Positions 36,785-48,328 of a stretch of 64,000 nucleotides of DNA are shown piece after piece. This DNA is from Gnetum montanum (taxonomy: Eukaryota > Streptophyta > Gnetopsida > Gnetales > Gnetaceae). Numbering within the stretch: the stretch's first letter is position 1; each line of letters begins with the position of its first letter. Location of the stretch: NCBI GenBank assembly GCA_015680685.1, contig MNCI01035712.1:177323-241322 (forward strand), in the 5' to 3' direction. The notes under the pieces are model-generated. The model worked only from the letters and a program-made list of their open reading frames with translations. It searched no databases and was not told the origin of the DNA. The position numbers were made by a program, and so were the translations under genes.

Positions 36785-36905
36785 CACTCATATATATAGT
36801 ATTTTTATAAGCATGACATTGTTGATATGACATTGTATCAATGACATATGAGGAACTCATACATCGTATCAATGGTGTCACCTCAAAAAATTTCAATTTT
36901 ATGAG
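36785..36905 (-). promoter_or_regulatory. U3-like promoter block inside element E
   Basis: TGACATTGTATCAATGACAT at about 36826-36846 is identical to a 20-base stretch in the 3' LTR U3 (near 26010-26030). A second GTATCAATG copy lies near 36867. TATAAAAAT and TATATATA on the minus strand (36809-36790) follow in the right order and direction. The second ORF starts about 550 bp downstream. Activity is inferred. Confidence 0.5.
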
Positions 36906-38880
36906 CAAGTTCACATGGAAAAAATGAGTCAAACTAAATGATTGGAAGATAGTAAACATTTCTAGAGGGTCTTAGAGTAACCATGATGCTCAAATTTCAA
37001 CAATTGAACATTTAAAGTTCATAAAGAAGGAATTTCAGGCTATGAAGTGTATATAAAATGAATGAAGGATTCTAGTTACATGGATAGATTTTTGAAAGTA
37101 AGAGAAGTATGTATTAGATTGTTGGATGATCTTAGAAGGCAGAAGATGATGTGGAATTTCTTATGAGGTATGAAATACAAAAGTTATACAAGTGAGTCCT
37201 CCCCAAAGTAGGCTCCAGCCCTTGGTGCCCTTGTATAACCATGCCTAAAAGTATCCTTAGGCACTCAAGGAGTTAAATGTAAGACATACCTCTTAGAAAA
37301 ATAGACATACTAGTATCTCTAGGTTGAAAAAATATCGCTATATTACACAAAACCACAAATTATGATTAAATATACAGTGAGATGAGATGGACTATAGAAG
37401 GGATTGCTAAAATTGGGACATGAAGTATCTTCTCATAGGCATAATGAATTTTTGTGTGTAATTGGTGGTTAGAGTAATCATTAGCCTTTCTATTTAAGAT
37501 TCAAACTAAGTCCAAACCACTTTCTAGTGACATCACATTGCTTCATTTCTTAGGTTCATAACCATAAGACTATAACTATTGCAAGGAGTATTACCACTTG
37601 GCGTATTGTTCAAGGAAGTAGTTTATTCATTGCACTTCTTATTAGTTTTTAGATTCCTGAGAAGTTGCCTACCTTTAAACATGGGTAACATGTCTTTCTA
37701 GTGGGACCCCAAGAAATTTATTATGTGTATGGATTTTATTTTTGACTATGTCAACCTTAATAGAGGACTACCTTCTGGCATGGGTAACATGCCTCTCCAC
37801 TGACATGGTAAGGCAACACTTATTGTACTCTTACTTCCATTTTTCATTAGATCTATAAGGATATAATACATCTTTAGCAACAAGATAGAACTTACAGTAA
37901 TAATTTAAGAGAATCCACAAATCCCCTTAATGTCACACCCTTTGCATTCCCACTTGGTTCTTCACTCTTTAATCCAGGCATAATGATCACAAGTTTATTC
38001 TTAGTTTTATCATGAAGAGAATATCATTATGGCCATGGTAAGTACCTCTTACTGTTGGAAGGAATGGATGGATGTTGTGATCTCGCTGTATAGATAATTA
38101 TTCCCTTATGATTAATAATATATAGAAATCTTCATCTTATTGGAACTACATCTTGCCTTATTTGATATGTTTTATTGGAAAATTGACATAAATATGTAGC
38201 AAGTAAAATGAAAACAAAACATGACCCATTAGAAAAGATATAAAAAATTAGAAAAATAAAAAGAATGAAAAATTATCAAAGAATTAGAAAATATCAAAGA
38301 ATATCAAGAGCTTAAGAAATGAAAAGTATAAAGAATGAGAAGATATCAAAGAATATGAAAAAGTATTAAGAAAAGAAAAAGGTATAACAAAAATTATGAA
38401 CCAAAAAAATTTAAAAAAAAAGTTAAAAAGAACTTATTAATTCTTAGGTTAGGATAAGACATCTCCCCCATGACTAAAATCATGGTCAAGTATTTGGAAT
38501 ATGCACCCTAGATTCCCTGGATCATACACTCTAGGTTTTTCACTTACCATCTTTAGTGGTTTAATTTTTCAGTTATGGTCCCAGGTAATCTTGATGGTAA
38601 TCAAATTTTGATCATCTAAGGATGTATGATTTATTTTAATATCTCTATTTATGAGCTCTCAGTTGGGGTCATTTTCTTAGAATGGAAATTAATAAGTGGT
38701 TCAAATATTTCCATGCATATTTTAGGTAATTTTAGACTCTTAATTTTTGACCATTGGATATCTTCTAGTTTAGTGGCCTAGGTTTCTTCTCATACATATG
38801 TTGGTTTCTCTCTTCTATTGTGGGCTGATGTAAGTATTGTGTTGACATTTTGAAGTGTCAGTCAATAACTACACCCTTCT
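36906..38880 (-). other. Element E non-coding region between protease and internal promoter
   Basis: Contains the 'ttggggaggactcact' block (rc near 37200) and an A-rich repeat (38215-38425; T-rich in element sense). The polypurine-like AGTCATGGGGG is at 38475-38465 on the minus strand. No gene recognised. Confidence 0.65.
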
Positions 38881-39300
38881 TTATCATTGGTAATGCATGG
38901 AATCTCCTTACATGTCTTCCTTAGAGATTTCTACATATAAATATCTAATTCTTAACTTAGCATCAATTGTACTAAGCCATGCTCTCCTCATAATAATAGA
39001 AAATTCCCAATCATCATTTTACACATTGATCACAAGAAATTCTACTAGATAACACCATCCATTAATGGTGGTCATCACATATTCTATCTATTCCAAAGGA
39101 ATCGTGATAGATGGATCTCCAAGATCTAACCTTATATACACTTCTTCAAGGGTGATAGGTTCCATGGCTTGTATGTTTCTTGAGGGATCAAATTTATCTA
39201 GGAACTTGAGTCTAATAGAGCCTTGCATGGTAAATTTCCATCTACTTGTAAATAAATCAAAGGAATTCCTAGATCAATTCTTTTCTTAGGGAATGGTCTT
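38880..39300 (-). pseudogene. Element E aspartic protease remnant
   Basis: Minus-strand reading gives a run equivalent to PIIMGRPWLSTVDAYLG of B (here RAWLSTIDAKLRIRYLYVEISK in several frames) and a block equivalent to DIITTVCGW. Many frameshifts; the active-site part is not readable. Confidence 0.55.
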
Positions 39301-39599
39301 CCCTTTATCCAATTTATGACTATTTCCATTAGCATGACAATTTTCAATTTTTGAGCTTATTGTTTAGGAAGCAGGATGTTGGTAGAAGGATTTGTCATAA
39401 GAGAAACTTGTTTTAATGAAGTTCTAATTCTTCTAGCCTTTTCTAGACTTGTTCTAAAGAAAGGAAATTTCTTATATTTGTCCTTCGTATTACAATAAGA
39501 TCTTCTATTTGTACATTCACTACCCTTGTAGCATTCTTTTGCTAAGGTTTTGATGGTAATTTCCCCTACATGATAGGTAGTGGCATAGGTGATAAAGGA

Positions 39600-41166
39600 T
39601 TATGAGGTTGACTTGATGAACTAGTTGTTTGTGGATGGATGTATGGATCAAAGCCCATTCTTGGAGGTGTTGGCCTATGGTATTCTAGTGGGTAATATAA
39701 AGGAGTTTGAACTACTAAATTTCTTGGAGAAATTAGACATTGGACATAATATCCATAAGGATTTGGTCGCCAATGTGGGTACTACTATCATGGTGGTGGC
39801 ATCACCCCTGATTGTGGTTGTTGCCATTGTTGATGATACTACTCTATGACTGCGGATAGGCTTCACTAGGGTAGTAGGTTGGTTGGAAGATTTGCAAGTA
39901 GTTACCTTGAGGATAAGGTAATTGTTTAGGCATTTGCTTCTTCACAAATCTTAGGTTCAGTGTATATGCCTCCATTTCTTGCAAATGTGCCATGACAGGG
40001 CAGCATCCCTTAGGGTGGTCATGCTCGTCCATACAACATCCTTCCTCTTCATCCTAGCTTGTACCTGAATAGTTTGCCACTAAAGCTACCTTTCCCTTTC
40101 ATCTAAAATCTCTTTTCCTCTTTTTACCTTGCCTTTGACAAGGGCCTATTTAGTTCTTTCCTCCATAATTTTTAGAGCTATTGCAAACTTTCCATCTACT
40201 GAATCCCACATCTTTTCTACCTTTGCTGCAAGATTAGTTATAGATTTCTAAATAGGCAGTGTCTTCTTTTGTATTACCTTGTTCAAGGTTTCCTCCTCTT
40301 GTTGATTACATAATTGTACATCTCTTTTCCTAATAAATGGGTCTCTATTGTACTCCTTAGATGATTCTCTCTTCTTTAACTCACCTTCTTCCTTTGCCAC
40401 TTGGTCAATGAGTCTTTGAATTTGATGGACAGTCATTTCAAATAATCTACATTGGGCATAAACCCCAAGGGTTTCCCTAGTTCTATTGCATAGCCCATAA
40501 AAAATGTGGCTAAGTTGCTCCCTTTGGAAAAATCCATGGCCTAGGCACCTATGCAAAAGTAAATAGTATCTACCCATTGTTGCATCAAGGGATTCATAGA
40601 TCCATTGCTTCTAGCCCTAGATTTGTTTCCTAAGATTTAACACTTGGGAGTAGGTTTGATATTTCTCATTAAAAAGTTCAAGCATGGTACTCCATCTCCT
40701 AATTGATTTTGATCCTAATGATTTGTACCAACTTTCAACCTCTTTGACAAGTGTCTAAGGTAACAACTTGAGTTTCCCCCAATTACTTTCTATGTTCTGT
40801 AGGACATAGGCATCATGGAATGCTTGAAGGTAGTGTTGTGGATTTGCATTGTATCCACCCTCAAATTTGGACATGTTTTTTATGTCTAGCTACTTAATAT
40901 GGTTGTCCCTTATGTGCCTAGTTGGAATGTCAATGGCTTCTCGTATATTTATCATGCTACAAGTTGCCAACAAGGGTTCATCAAGCTCATAGGGTTCGTA
41001 TGCTCTATTGCAGTGGTGCCTCCTTTGATGCTCATACCTCTCTCTCTCCTCATGTCTATCTCTATTTCTGCATGGCTTATGATCCTCATCTTCCTTATCA
41101 TAGTGCCTTAGATGATAGTCATTTCAATCATGAGTTCTTCATGTCATGGTCTCTATACTTGTGTTC
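39600..41166 (-). pseudogene. Element E gag, C-terminal part
   Basis: 40577-40248 is open for 109 residues and matches the gag core (GRYYLLLHRCLGHG, then TRETLGVYAQCRL and DQVAKEEGELKKRES). 40032-39844 gives the zinc-knuckle-like region (CCMDEHDHPKGCCP) and the Tyr/Pro-rich tail (LPYPQGNY, then YYPSEAYPQS). The N-terminal part is at 48329-49015, on the other side of element B. Confidence 0.75.
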
Positions 41167-41171
41167 CCTTA

Positions 41172-42024
41172 TGATGGGACGCGATATCGCATGAGCTGTG
41201 ATATTGCGTATGCGATATCGCGTCTTCCCCTGCGATATTGCATACACGATATCATGGTCCACTGTCATATCTATAAATAAGAGGTGGTTTCCCCTTATTT
41301 TCCAATCCTAGGCTAGACGTAGGGAAACTCTGGCAAATTGATCACTCCAAAGATAGAATATTTTCCATGTGCCTGCAGTAGGAGTCCCCAAGTGAATAGA
41401 TCTTTACTCGAGCAACATTGTACCTGAACACAAGTTGTGTACGATAATAAAGACAAACTTCCTGGATAAACCTTGTAGTGCATGGAATAGGATTTTATTT
41501 AATGTTTATTGCTTTCTCTTTGTAATGTGGAATGAGTACGACTTGATTACGAGCATTTACGGATGTGTATGGATAGTCAAGGAATGGATGCTCATCACAT
41601 TTAGGCTAGTTAAGTGCCTCAATATGACCACTTTGAGCATGTGCATTATGAATGGTGATCCTAGTAATGATTGGCGTTTGGTAGCCATGGTTGCATAGGT
41701 TCAGGATGTGTACGGTAAGTGGGAACGGATGCTGATGCTAGGTAAATTAGACTTAGTTCATTAGTTAGAGTTAGTCATTAGTTTCTCAACCCTTTCCCCA
41801 TTAGCATAGAAGACATAAAATAGAAAAGACTATAAAAATCATATACCTCAGACTTGCTTAACCATACATCATGACAATTACAAGTAAGTTTGGGAAGACA
41901 ACGAATAATTAACCCTAAGTGTTCCATGGGGCGTGTAGGCATTTAGTCTATGGAGTTTGATCGGATTGTGCATGCTATGCTCATATTCGTATGGTTGAGT
42001 GTAGGGGTATCTCACCACTCATCA
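41172..42024 (+). repeat. Element B 5' LTR
   Basis: 853 bp. Tandem nested GATATC palindromes at 41180-41256, TATAAATA at 41272-41279 and AATAAAG near 41446. Terminal CACTCATCA. Confidence 0.96.
41178..41256. promoter_or_regulatory. Nested GATATC palindromes in U3 of element B
   Basis: GCGATATCGC-type units paired around a central GTAY, repeated with a TCTTCCCCT spacer, ending 16 bp before the TATA box. Several CG steps have changed to TG or CA relative to the 3' LTR copy. Confidence 0.7.
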
Positions 42025-42025
42025 T

Positions 42026-42043
42026 TGGTGCTGTTGTTGGGGA
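42026..42043 (+). other. Primer binding site of element B (tRNA-Asp type)
   Basis: TGGTGCTGTTGTTGGGGA, 14 of 18 matches to the tRNA-Asp complement, all differences transitions. Confidence 0.85.
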
Positions 42044-42168
42044 CTAAGTGTTTGTGCGCCGAATAGAACATAAAGGATATCACTCACATCGTTGGGAGCC
42101 TAAACGAACCTTCAAGTTAATTAATTAAACAAAAATTTATATAATGGTGAAATAGCACACTGATAAAA

Positions 42169-44480
42169 ATGACTTCTTCTCACAAAAGTAATTCACTACC
42201 CAGGACTAATACTAGAGACATTCGGCAACATACAACACATAACCAAAATCAGCCAAGTCCTAAACAATACAAGATAGTCTATACTCATCTCGATGAGTAT
42301 ATTATGAACTTTACCTTTATCCTCCATCGAGATGAACAACTATGATGGAGAGATTTGCAAGGTAACATTGTGTTACCCCTAGATTGATCAGTCCCTAACA
42401 TGCTCTTCCATGCCTTGGCATAGATTGGCATGCAAGAACTATTTGCTAAATACGTTGCTAAAGACTTTGAGATGAGGGATTATTATTCCATAAATGCACA
42501 ACGTATGAGGGAATTAAGGTAGGAGAGCCAACATGCACTATTGAAGGCAAGGTCCCGTACATCCTTAGTGAAATAGGAGATGAGAAACCCCTTATAACGG
42601 GTTCTTTAGCAAATGATGTTTCCCCTCCTAACAATTGTGAGGAGGTAAGGCATCAGAACCTACGCTCAATGATACATAACACTGGTTCTGGTCCCCATGA
42701 ATGTCAACTGTTCATGGAAGGAACAATAACTCATGCTAAGGACGGGCACTTAGATCGCTATAATGATCGGGGCCGAAGCAGGCGAAGAGAAGGTAAGAAA
42801 CATCGCCATGGTGATGCTCCCCTTCTTCTTCTCCATCATCTCACCACTCACCCTCTTCTTCCACATATGGGTCCAGCCATCGCAAACATAACAGTGAGGG
42901 TAAAGATAAGAAAGACGAGAGATCTAGACAGGAATGTCAAGAGAGAGGACAAGGGTAAGGATGTAGGGAGAGTAGGGAACCACAAAGACATCATAGGCAT
43001 CATGAAAGATATGATCATGATGAGCTCCTAATCATAACCCGAAGTATGCTTGACATCATAGAGGCTATTAGGATTCCAACAAGGCATCAAAAGGACAGTC
43101 AGATCAAGCGTTTAGATATGAATAATATCCCATGTTTTGAAGGAGGATACAACATTGATTCATAGCATCATTTATAGGGATTCTACGACGCCTGTGCATT
43201 GCAGAATATAGAAAATGAGTGGCAAAAACTTAAGTTGTTCCCAAGGACACTCATTAAAGAAGTAGAGAGTTGGTACCAGTCCTTAGAATCGGAAACCATT
43301 AGGAGGTGGAGTACGATGCTAGAACTCTTTAACGATAAATATTAGATGTACTCTAGAGTGTCCAATTTGCGTAAGCAGATCCAAGGTTGGAAACAAGGTA
43401 CTTATGAACCCTTGGATGCTACCATGGCCCACTACTATACATTGTTACATCGTTGCCCAGGCCATGGGTATGCTCAGCAAGATCAACTTCACCACATCAT
43501 GGATGGGCTAAGGCATGAAACGAGAAGAACCCTTGGGACTTATGCCCAAGGGGGACTATCACAACTTAGAGCCCATGAATTACAACGCCTGTTGGAATAA
43601 GTAGCACAAGAAGAGGATGAACTACGTAAGAGGGAAAGTGCGGAAGAATACAACCGTGATCCCTCCCTTTGAAAGAAGGGAGTGAAATTCTATGACGAGG
43701 AGGATGAGTCACCACTTGAAGAGTTGGTGAACCGGAAAACCTTGCCAATCCAAAAGTTAACAATCGAGGTATCGACCAAGATGGACCAATTGTGGGATTC
43801 CTTAGACTCAAGACTTGAAAGTGTCTTGAAAATTATAGAAGGGTCTAAGGATGAACAAAGTAGTGAAAAAGGTAAGACAAAGTGGAGAAATTCAAGCCCT
43901 GCACATAATAAGGGTAAGGGAAAAATTCCTATCTCCGATGAGGCTGTGGACTTTGATACAGATGATGATGGTGGATGTGAGATCTAGCAATATGACCATC
44001 CTAAGGGATGTTTTCTAGTTATCTCACATCTATAGGAGTCTAGGGTGTATGCACTAAATCCAAGACTCAACCAATGGCAAACACCCTGAAGGTTACCTTA
44101 TCCACAAGGTAACCCAAGGCAATTCCACCAACCACTAACATATTATACAAGTGGAACTCCACCATAGCCCATTAGATAGCATCAGTAGTGGAAATACCCA
44201 TAGTCATTGGGGATGCCACCATTGCGACAATAGTACCTTTACCGGTAGCCCGATCCTTATGGTTATTATGTGTAGCAGTCGGTTTCTCCAGGTGACTCTA
44301 TGGGTCACACTACTCCCCAACATCACTACCAAGTTCGGGAGTACTTCAGAAGGATCCCTTCTACTCCAGGAGGCATCTCACATTCATCCCATCCTCCAAC
44401 TCCATCCACACCTCTTCCACCTATAGTTCCCATACAACCTATTCCAACAATGCAAGGGGAACTCCCTACTCAACCGTAGC
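42169..44480 (+). pseudogene. Element B gag, decayed
   Basis: Start ATGACTTCTTCTCAC at 42169. N-terminal block LQGNIVLPLD near 42360, Arg-rich linker 42780-42960. Retrotrans_gag core at 43050-43620 (RIPTRHQKDSQIKRLDMNN, KLFPRTL and TRRTLGTYAQGGLSQL). The zinc-knuckle-like motif near 43975 has its second Cys as TAG. A Gln/Pro/Tyr-rich tail lies at 44050-44480. At least seven stops. Confidence 0.8.
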
Positions 44481-44639
44481 AACGTAATGCTGCGAGAGTT
44501 GTAAATATTCAACCTAGTGCTGGTTCTGACAATTGTACAAAGAAAAGGACTTTCTTCAAAACCAGAATCCCAGACAAACTCTTGCAACAACAAGTGCTTG
44601 AGTACATGTACATGCCTCAACCATCTAACACTTTGGAGC

Positions 44640-45136
44640 ACCCTTCAGTCCAAAAGAACTGTACACATACGATTATGTTAATGCATACCGTAACCAACTG
44701 GATCAAGGTAGGGCACCTTCCCAGGAAACTATCTGACCCTGGGAGCCCCTTAATATCATGAGAAATGTATCAAGCTTGGAACCTGCCCCAACTTAAGAAG
44801 AGTAACATTCAACTGGAGCTGGTTGACCTATCCATCACCATTCCCTTAGGATTGGTGGAGGACATCATCATCATTGTGTGTGGGTGATCATACCCAGTCG
44901 ATTTCCTGGTGATTGAAGTTAACAACGAAGGGGGCTTCCCAATTATAATGGGAAGGCCATGGCTAAGTATAGTAGATGCGTACCTAGGAATTCATGATCT
45001 TTCCTTGCAAATATCTAAGATAAATATTTATAGAAAGATCAAGAAGAAGAAAGTTTCGTGCATCACATACAATTACTCAAAGGGTGATAACATGGAAGAG
45101 TGTTTAACATTGCTTCCATGTGAGTGGTGTGCCTAG
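44640..45136 (+). pseudogene. Element B protease, active site deleted
   Basis: Compared with element C, about 70 bp carrying the D-S-G active site are missing between CCCCTTAAT and ATGTATCAAGC (near 44750-44770). The rest is well conserved (NIQLELVDLSITIPLGLVED, then DFLVIEVNNEGGFPIIMGRP and YLGIHDLSLQISK). It cannot encode a working protease. Confidence 0.75.
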
Positions 45137-45397
45137 GAAATACAAATTCAATGGTGCCTGTATGTAGCAACCACACCAGTAGTAGATACCTTGTGGTTGA
45201 CAGCTATTAGAAAGATCAAATTAATAGGCACGGAACGAACTGAGGAAACTCATGCGAACAATGAAGACATAAACACCTTAGAATATGAGTGTCGCCAACT
45301 TCCACCCCTCAACCTACAAACATCAATGGGAAGAAGTTGGGCACTTTTATGAAATTCAAATAGATGTTCATTATTTTGAATCTCTCCCTTACAATTC

Positions 45398-45408
45398 AGT
45401 CATGGGGG
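45398..45408 (+). other. Internal polypurine-like motif 1 (element B)
   Basis: AGTCATGGGGG after the protease; identical to the true tract at 47455-47465. Confidence 0.5.
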
Positions 45409-45457
45409 AGATGACCACCTATGCTGATCCTTGGAGGCCCTCAGTTCTTTTTAATTT

Positions 45458-45650
45458 TTTTTACAAGTTTTTGTTTTACAAGTTTTTGTTTAACACATTT
45501 TTATTTTACATGTTTTTTTTTACAAGTTTTTGTTTTACACGTTTTTGTTTTACACATATTTTTTTTACATGTTTTTGTCTTACACATTTTTTTTTTTGCA
45601 AATTTCTTTAACTTTTCTTATTTTTGTTTTACAACATTGTTATACTTTTC

Positions 45651-45681
<31 letters not shown>
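45458..45681 (+). repeat. TTTTTGTTTTACA tandem repeats and (GT)n
   Basis: About ten irregular copies of TTTTTGTTTTACAAG between 45458 and 45640, then a (GT) run at 45655-45681. The same region in C (57490-57673) has fewer copies. The Phe-rich ORFs over it are artefacts. Confidence 0.9.
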
Positions 45682-47023
45682 ATTCACTTTGTAAGTTCGT
45701 CACCCAATAAGTGTTCTTCACGATGGTATGAACTATTTTTCATTGATTGCTAATGTTTGATTTTTACCTTTATGTTACAATGTTGACACTATGGTATGCT
45801 CTTTTAATATGGCAGGTAATGAGTCCACTTCATCCATCCATCCACCAAAGTCTATGGTCTCTCTTGGCTTAGAAATGTACAGTCCCCTTTCTAATAAGAA
45901 CTCTAACGAATCGGTGATTGGGTACATCTTAAACTAAGGAAGGACTCAAGGTTTGAAGAGGGTGTGACTTCAAGGAAACTTGATGCATTTGTGTTGGCCA
46001 TTCTCTTGGGTGATTGGATGTTTTCTTCTTGAGTTTTCTTGTCGTTCCGATGTTACCCAATTTTTGGAAGCTGAGCCAATAAAAATAAGAAGTCTTTGCA
46101 TGGTGTGGTTCTCACGCACAAAAACACAAAACACAAAATGAAAAAGAAAAATAAAAATAAAAATAAACAAGAAACAAAAAAAAAACAAAGAAAGTGAGAA
46201 TTCAAAGCACACCCCTTAGACAAAATAATCCCTTGGGCTACAAGCACTAGTTATGGAACCAAAAGTGTTCTCTCTAACTAAGGCCCTTCTCGCTTCCCAT
46301 TCTCTCCTTTGTTTCGTTGGAATGGTGGTGGCTTTTGGAGATGCATTCTTGTTATTCAAGTGGATGGTTTGGCCAAGTGCGTTGATGCGAAGTCACTGGA
46401 TGTGGCTGGGTTGAGGCCAAAGTTGAAATGAGATTTGCCAAGTCACATTAATCATGCAACACACAAGGGGCTATACACCACCTTGTCCTTGGGATTCCAT
46501 TCCATTCTTTTCTCTTCACCCTTCTCTCCATTGTTCACCTCATTGCCGGTTGTATCATTAGTATATATTTTGGTAGATACATTGTTTTCTTTTTGGTAAA
46601 TTCTTATGGTTAAGACTTTAGCTCTTGTTCCAAAGGACATTCCTACAGCCTACGGACTCTTTGAATGTGGGTTTGTCAGGGCATTAAGGGCATGAGCCTG
46701 CTTTGGGGAGGACCCACTGGCATTCCTATTTGGTGCACTAGTTAACCTCTTTCCCTTAACATTTTGCAATTAATTTTTTTTTTCATTTCCATCTTGACAT
46801 CTATTTTATTGATGTCCTAGTTGTCTCTTTTTCTCCATGTTCTTATTCTTATTCTTTCTCCCTTCTCTCACTACCGGAGGTTCGCGATTAGTCATGGGGG
46901 TATGGGGCCCACCTTTTTCGATTTTCTCCTAACCCCTACACCTTCGGTAGTAATCATTTATATATCTCCAAATCCATAATCAGCCATACCACAACCCAGC
47001 CAATGGACTTACACCGAAGCAAG
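45682..47023 (+). other. Element B non-coding region before intron
   Basis: Holds 'cacaaggggctatacacc' near 46451 and 'tttggggaggacccact' near 46700, shared with C, D and J. A second polypurine-like AGTCATGGGGG is at 46890-46900. No gene recognised. Confidence 0.7.
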
Positions 47024-47083
47024 GTATTACCCACATTAAAATTCATTTACCCTTGCTAATATATGACTGTGTTGTGTGTGCAG
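47024..47083 (+). other. Candidate 60-bp intron (element B)
   Basis: Donor AGCAAG|GTATTA, branch-point-like TTGCTAATATA, acceptor TTGTGTGTGCAG then ATGG. Confidence 0.65.
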
Positions 47084-47330
47084 ATGGTGATCATGCAATA
47101 ATGGACCGGATCTAGAAGGAGCACTTGGAATGGAGCAGTGTTGAAAGTAGCTATGCAAGGAGCAAGATCGATGATGTGCTTACAGATGGACAATGAAAGG
47201 CGTAATCTAGGCATTGGCAGTAGCAAGACTTCTTCTCTCTTCTCCTCTCCTCTTCTCTCTCCTATTTTCTCTCAAGCTACCAAATGAGGCCTGATGTTAA
47301 TGTAATAATGTGTTCACCCTTGTTGTTATG
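47084..47330 (+). pseudogene. Element B short ORF2 remnant
   Basis: Begins ATGGTGATCATGCAA after the intron, then a TAA (CAA in element C). Otherwise colinear with the open frame of C at 58819-59064. Confidence 0.5.
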
Positions 47331-47467
47331 AACACCAGTCTATTGTGTCTTGTAATGATGATCCGTTCACATGTCATCCCATTAGTTCCATTCCCTCAAT
47401 AATCCCATACCTACCTGATATTATTGTAATGAACTCAAGGACGAGTTTTCATTTAGTCATGGGGGTA

Positions 47468-48323
47468 TGATGGGACGCGATATCGCATGAGCCGCGATAT
47501 CGTGTATGCGATATCACATCTTCCCCTATGATATCGCGTACACGATATCGTGGTCCGCCATCATATCTATAAATAAGAGGCGACTTCTCCTTATTTTCCA
47601 ATCCTAGGCTAGAAGTAGGGAAAATCTGGCAGATTGATCACTCCAGAGGTAGAATATTTTCCATGTGCCCGTAGTAGGAGTCCCCAAGTGAACGGATCTT
47701 TATTCAAGCAACATTGTACCTAAACACAAGTTGTGTACGGCAATAAAGACGAACTTCCTGGATAAACCTTATAGTGCATGGAATAGGATTTTATTTAATG
47801 TTGTTTATTGCTTTCTCTTAGTAATGCAGAATGAGTACGACTTGATTACGAGCATTTACAAATGTGTATGGATAGTCAAGGAATGAATTCTAATCACATT
47901 TAGGCTAGTTAAGTGCCTCAGTATGACCACTTCAAGCATGTGTGTTATGCGTGGTGATCCTAGTAACGATTAGCGTTTGGTAGCCACGGTTGCATAGGTT
48001 CAGGGTGTATACGGTAAGTGGGAACGGATGCTGACGCTAGGTAAATTAGACTTAGTTCATTAGTTAGAGTTAATCATTAGTTTCTCAACCCTTTCCCCAT
48101 TAGCATAGATGAAATAAAATAGAAAAGACTATAAAAATCATATACCTCAGACTTGCTTAACCATACACAGTGAAAACTACAAGTAAGTGTAGGAAGACAA
48201 CAAATAATTAACCCTAAGTGTTCCATGGGGCGTGTAGGCATTTAGTCTACGGAGTTCGACTGGATCATGCGTCCTATGCTCATATTCGTATTGTTGAGTG
48301 TAGGGGTATCTTGCCACTCATCA
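47468..48323 (+). repeat. Element B 3' LTR
   Basis: 856 bp, pair of 41172-42024, with better preserved palindromes (47476-47552). TATAAATA at 47568-47575. Confidence 0.96.
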
Positions 48324-48328
48324 CCTTA

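Larger units (their letters stand above)
41172..48323 (+). mobile_element. Element B: complete gag-pro LTR retrotransposon
   Basis: 7152 bp, LTRs 41172-42024 and 47468-48323, perfect target duplication CCTTA (41167-41171 and 48324-48328). Inserted in gag of element E in the opposite orientation. gag, part of the protease, a non-coding region, a 60-bp candidate intron, a short ORF remnant and the polypurine tract TCATGGGGGTA are present. Reverse transcriptase and integrase are absent. Confidence 0.96.

Noticed and set aside
36642-36959. 105-codon minus-strand ORF over the internal promoter block of element E
   Set aside because: It covers TATA-like and U3-like sequence, has no homologue in the other elements and no domain.
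41178-41256. CRISPR-like or bacterial operator array (GATATC palindromes)
   Set aside because: The repeats are inside plant LTR promoters, have no unique spacers and occur in every LTR of the family. The context is nuclear plant DNA.
41178-41256. P1BS phosphate-response element (GNATATNC) as the identity of the GATATC units
   Set aside because: The units read CGATATCG around the ATAT core, so the outer G and C required by P1BS are absent.
45285-45753. Phe/Cys-rich ORFs that look like small membrane proteins
   Set aside because: They are translations of the TTTTTGTTTTACA simple repeats and the GT run behind the protease of element B. The same applies to 57427-57705 in element C and to 5119-5322 and 45970-46247 on the minus strand.
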